Positions 61,610-64,000 of a stretch of DNA of 64,000 nucleotides are shown one piece after another; the first letter of the stretch is position 1, and each line of letters opens with the position of its first letter. The translations under genes were made by a program, and so were the position numbers. The notes under the pieces were generated by a model. It made no database searches. It was not told the origin of the DNA and worked only from the letters and a program-made list of their open reading frames with translations. The DNA comes from Candidatus Leptofilum proximum (GTDB lineage: Bacteria; Chloroflexota; Anaerolineae; Promineifilales; Promineifilaceae): NCBI GenBank assembly GCA_016710325.1, contig JADJXK010000002.1, positions 3,782,001 to 3,846,000 of the forward strand, given 5' to 3'.

Positions 61610-64000
61610 TTGACGATCAACTACCCTTCCCCATCACCAACAACATCCCTCACCAAACAACAGCAGGCCGTTGTAAATCACAACAACGGCCCGGCTCTGG
61701 TCTTTGCCGTCGCCGGGGCAGGCAAAACGACGGCCATGGTGTATCGCATTGAGCGGCTGGTACGGGAAGGGCACGCCAGGCCCAAACAGATATTGGCCAC
61801 TTCGTTTGGCAAAGCCAACATCGATGACCTCACGGCTGCCCTGGCTCGCTGGCCCCACTGCGCCCAGGTAGATTGCCGCACGCTTCACAGCCTGGGTTAC
61901 CTCCTGATAAAAAAAGCCCAGCAGCTGGGACACCTGTCGCACCTGAAGCTAAACAGCCCAGATCAGGACAATGCTTCCCAACGGTTACTGACCCACGCTT
62001 TAACGGTTGCCCGACAGCAGGCTGTTGCCTATGTTCGTGAGCTGGACGGGCTGGACCGGCAGGATTTCCTGGATTACGTTGGCGCCTGCAAGGGCAACCT
62101 GGCCTATGCAGATCTCACCGCCGTCATGCTGACGAAACCGTTTGCCAACGTGGCGCAGCAAGCGGAAGCGCCCTCAGCCAAGCTGTCCTGGTATCTGGAT
62201 TTGTACCGTTTGTTTGAAACCGTCCGGCAGCAGGCGGGGGTGGTTACCTATGACGATATGCTGCTAACCGGCTGGGAGGCGCTGGTTCGCTTTCCTGAGC
62301 TGCGTACGGCCGTACAATCCCATTACCGCTATGTGCTTGTCGATGAGTTTCAAGACATCAACCGGGCCCAGGCCCAAATCCTCGACCTTCTCACCACGCC
62401 TGAGCGAAACTATATGGCCATTGGCGATGATGACCAATGCATCTATGAATGGCGCGGTGCCAGTCCAGCCTACATACTTAAATTCCCCAAGCAGTATTCG
62501 GCCACTGTTTACAAAATTGAGAACAATTTCCGCTGTCCCGCTGCACCGCTGGCCCTGGCTAATCGGGTCATTGCCCATAACAGGCAGCGAGCCCCCAAAC
62601 AGATGGGACTGACCAAAGGATTTGTCGGTGAAACGGCCGTCTTTTTTAGCCAGGATCTGGCGGAGATGAGCCAACAAATCGTCACTCAAATTCAGCAGCT
62701 GCTGGCGTCTCATGAGGTAACGGCAAATGAGATAGCTATTCTTGTTCGACTCAACGCCCAAACCCCACCTATTGAGCAGGCGCTTATTACCGCTGGTATT
62801 CCATACCGGGTCGGCACCCCCTTTTATGAACGTCGGGAGATCAAGACCCTGATTGATTACGGCCGTTTGGCCTGGTACGAGACGCAATTTAAAACAGGTT
62901 CTCCTGTTTTGACCCAGACTGGAGTGGCGGGGCTGGTAGACAGCTGGTATAGCATCTGCAACCAGCCAAAGCGATATATTTCGCGGGATGTGCAGCGGCA
63001 CATCACCGCCGGAATTCGGCAGCAAACAGAGCCGGTCAGCAGCCTGCTGACGGACCTCAGCCAGCGCGTGTCTGAAGAATGGCTAAAGGATAATTTGTAT
63101 GAGCTAGCCCAGCTGCTGCGCTGGCTGGCTACCCAACTGGCACAAAAGGCGTATACCGTTCTCCAGGAACTGGTGGACCGGCTGGACTACCTGGAATTTC
63201 TGCGGGAAAGCAGCGGGTTTGCCGAAACAGGAGAGGGGCGCGCCGCCAGCGTAGAGGCGTTTATCAACTTTGCCCAAAGGAGCGGATCCCTGCAGACGTT
63301 TATGACCGAGATTCGTGACCTCGGTCAGCAGCGAGCCGACCAGACAAATAAAAATCTGGCTGCGATTACCTTATCGACGATTCACCGGGCCAAGGGACTG
63401 GAGTGGCCTCACGTCTTTATCCCCCAAATCAATCAGGAAACGCTGCCGTATCTGGGAGGCAACACGCCTAACCTTGAGGAAGAGCGCCGGCTGTTTTATG
63501 TAGGACTCACACGCACCAAGTGCAACCTATATCTGCACGCATTAAGGTCACAGCCGCTTTCGGTATTTTTAAAGCAAGGCCGGCATCGGGAAACACTGAC
63601 AGAGATAAGTGAGGTTACGGCCGTATTAGCCAAACCTCCCGATACCTGGCAGGCGAGTGAAATTGTGTCCCTAATCACCCTGACCGGAAAGCACCAGCTG
63701 CTCCCATATTTCGAGAATTGGTGGCCACTCTCGGCAGTCGAACGTGCTGCGGCCGTTTTTCGCATTCATTGGTTTTGGCAATCGTATCAGGCGAGCGGTG
63801 ACTCACGCCTTGATGGCATGCTCGACAAAGCTTCGGTTCGACCGTGGCTGGCGCTTCAACCAGTGGAAGAGCCGCCTCCTGACGATCTGTTTCCTGGCCT
63901 GGACACCTACTTGACCAAACAGGCTAAATCGGGTGCGCGGCAAGAGAAGGTGAGCAGAAACAAGTCGCAGACGGTCAGAAAGCTGCCTGAACTAGAACCA
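61610..64000 (+). CDS. UvrD/Rep-type SF1 helicase, truncated by the window end
   Basis: The frame is open from about TTG 61610 to the end of the window (797 residues seen). SF1A motifs are in order: LTKQQQAVV (Q motif), AVAGAGKTT (Walker A, about 33-41), VLVDEFQDIN, GDDDQCIYEWRGA, NFRCP, STIHRAKGLEW and RRLFYVGLTRTK. This matches UvrD/PcrA/Rep 3'-5' DNA helicases. The extra C-terminal part after the last motif is unlike UvrD and unassigned. The start codon is uncertain because spacing to AGGAG is only two bases. Confidence 0.88.
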   Translation, partial: MTINYPSPSPTTSLTKQQQAVVNHNNGPALVFAVAGAGKTTAMVYRIERLVREGHARPKQILATSFGKANIDDLTAALARWPHCAQVDCRTLHSLGYLLIKKAQQLGHLSHLKLNSPDQDNASQRLLTHALTVARQQAVAYVRELDGLDRQDFLDYVGACKGNLAYADLTAVMLTKPFANVAQQAEAPSAKLSWYLDLYRLFETVRQQAGVVTYDDMLLTGWEALVRFPELRTAVQSHYRYVLVDEFQDINRAQAQILDLLTTPERNYMAIGDDDQCIYEWRGASPAYILKFPKQYSATVYKIENNFRCPAAPLALANRVIAHNRQRAPKQMGLTKGFVGETAVFFSQDLAEMSQQIVTQIQQLLASHEVTANEIAILVRLNAQTPPIEQALITAGIPYRVGTPFYERREIKTLIDYGRLAWYETQFKTGSPVLTQTGVAGLVDSWYSICNQPKRYISRDVQRHITAGIRQQTEPVSSLLTDLSQRVSEEWLKDNLYELAQLLRWLATQLAQKAYTVLQELVDRLDYLEFLRESSGFAETGEGRAASVEAFINFAQRSGSLQTFMTEIRDLGQQRADQTNKNLAAITLSTIHRAKGLEWPHVFIPQINQETLPYLGGNTPNLEEERRLFYVGLTRTKCNLYLHALRSQPLSVFLKQGRHRETLTEISEVTAVLAKPPDTWQASEIVSLITLTGKHQLLPYFENWWPLSAVERAAAVFRIHWFWQSYQASGDSRLDGMLDKASVRPWLALQPVEEPPPDDLFPGLDTYLTKQAKSGARQEKVSRNKSQTVRKLPELEP

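Overview
The window most likely comes from a filamentous or particle-associated member of the Chloroflexota (Anaerolineae-like). This is inferred from the mix of gene families: many zinc-ribbon membrane proteins, TolB/LVIVD/PQQ propellers, CHAT proteases, ECF sigma factors and STAND ATPases. A short palindrome, ACGGCCGT, recurs all over the window; I hand-counted 35 exact copies, where about one is expected by chance. No housekeeping locus, rRNA or tRNA was seen. The whole window reads as accessory and signalling DNA.

Layout. (1) 1-6979: a partial, frameshifted HExxH protein, a nuclease-DUF2075 helicase and a very large RecB/Cas4-like nuclease-RNase H-Dna2-like helicase, all on the plus strand. 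(2) 7000-11300: an IS256-family transposase gene split by an IS21-family element (7517-10487) with a 6-bp target duplication. Removing the insert and one duplication restores the transposase frame exactly. (3) 11823-23269: a tightly overlapping six-gene operon: STAND-like ATPase/TPR, DUF1704 (MATCAP-type) metallopeptidase, trypsin-like protease with a helical N-terminal domain, P-loop ATPase with an adaptor-like N-terminal domain, second STAND/TPR protein, and a radical SAM/SPASM peptide-modifying enzyme. It is AT-richer than its surroundings and nearly free of the genomic palindrome, so it looks transferred. This is my leading candidate for an undescribed conflict or programmed-response system. 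(4) 23535-32603: two CHAT-protease/sigma-factor modules. One has a membrane CHAT protease, an ECF sigma factor and two zinc-binding anti-sigma-like proteins. The other has a TPR-CHAT protease, an ECF sigma factor and a partner protein. A small exported Cys/Gly-tailed peptide is encoded between them.

(5) 32917-55098: about 22 kb on the plus strand in which 12 proteins carry 16 zinc ribbons of the CxxC...CxxCG type. They are joined to a HerA-like ATPase, an FHA-ABC transporter, a PD-(D/E)xK nuclease-like protein, small acidic proteins and lipoproteins. Nearly every membrane-anchored ribbon is predicted to face the cytoplasm while a beta-propeller, beta-helix or other ectodomain faces outward. 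This suggests a family of surface sensors sharing a cytoplasmic docking tag. (6) 55939-58583: an AbiEi/AbiEii toxin-antitoxin pair, a frameshifted small gene, a ribbon-helix-helix antitoxin without its toxin, and an IS3-type transposase remnant. (7) 58656-64000: a NERD nuclease-domain membrane protein, a TolB-like lipoprotein and a UvrD/Rep-type helicase that runs off the right edge.

Several +/-1 frameshifts (near 595, 7920, 8316 and 57780) may be real decay or uncorrected sequencing indels. The functions of regions 3 to 5 are inferred from domains and arrangement only.
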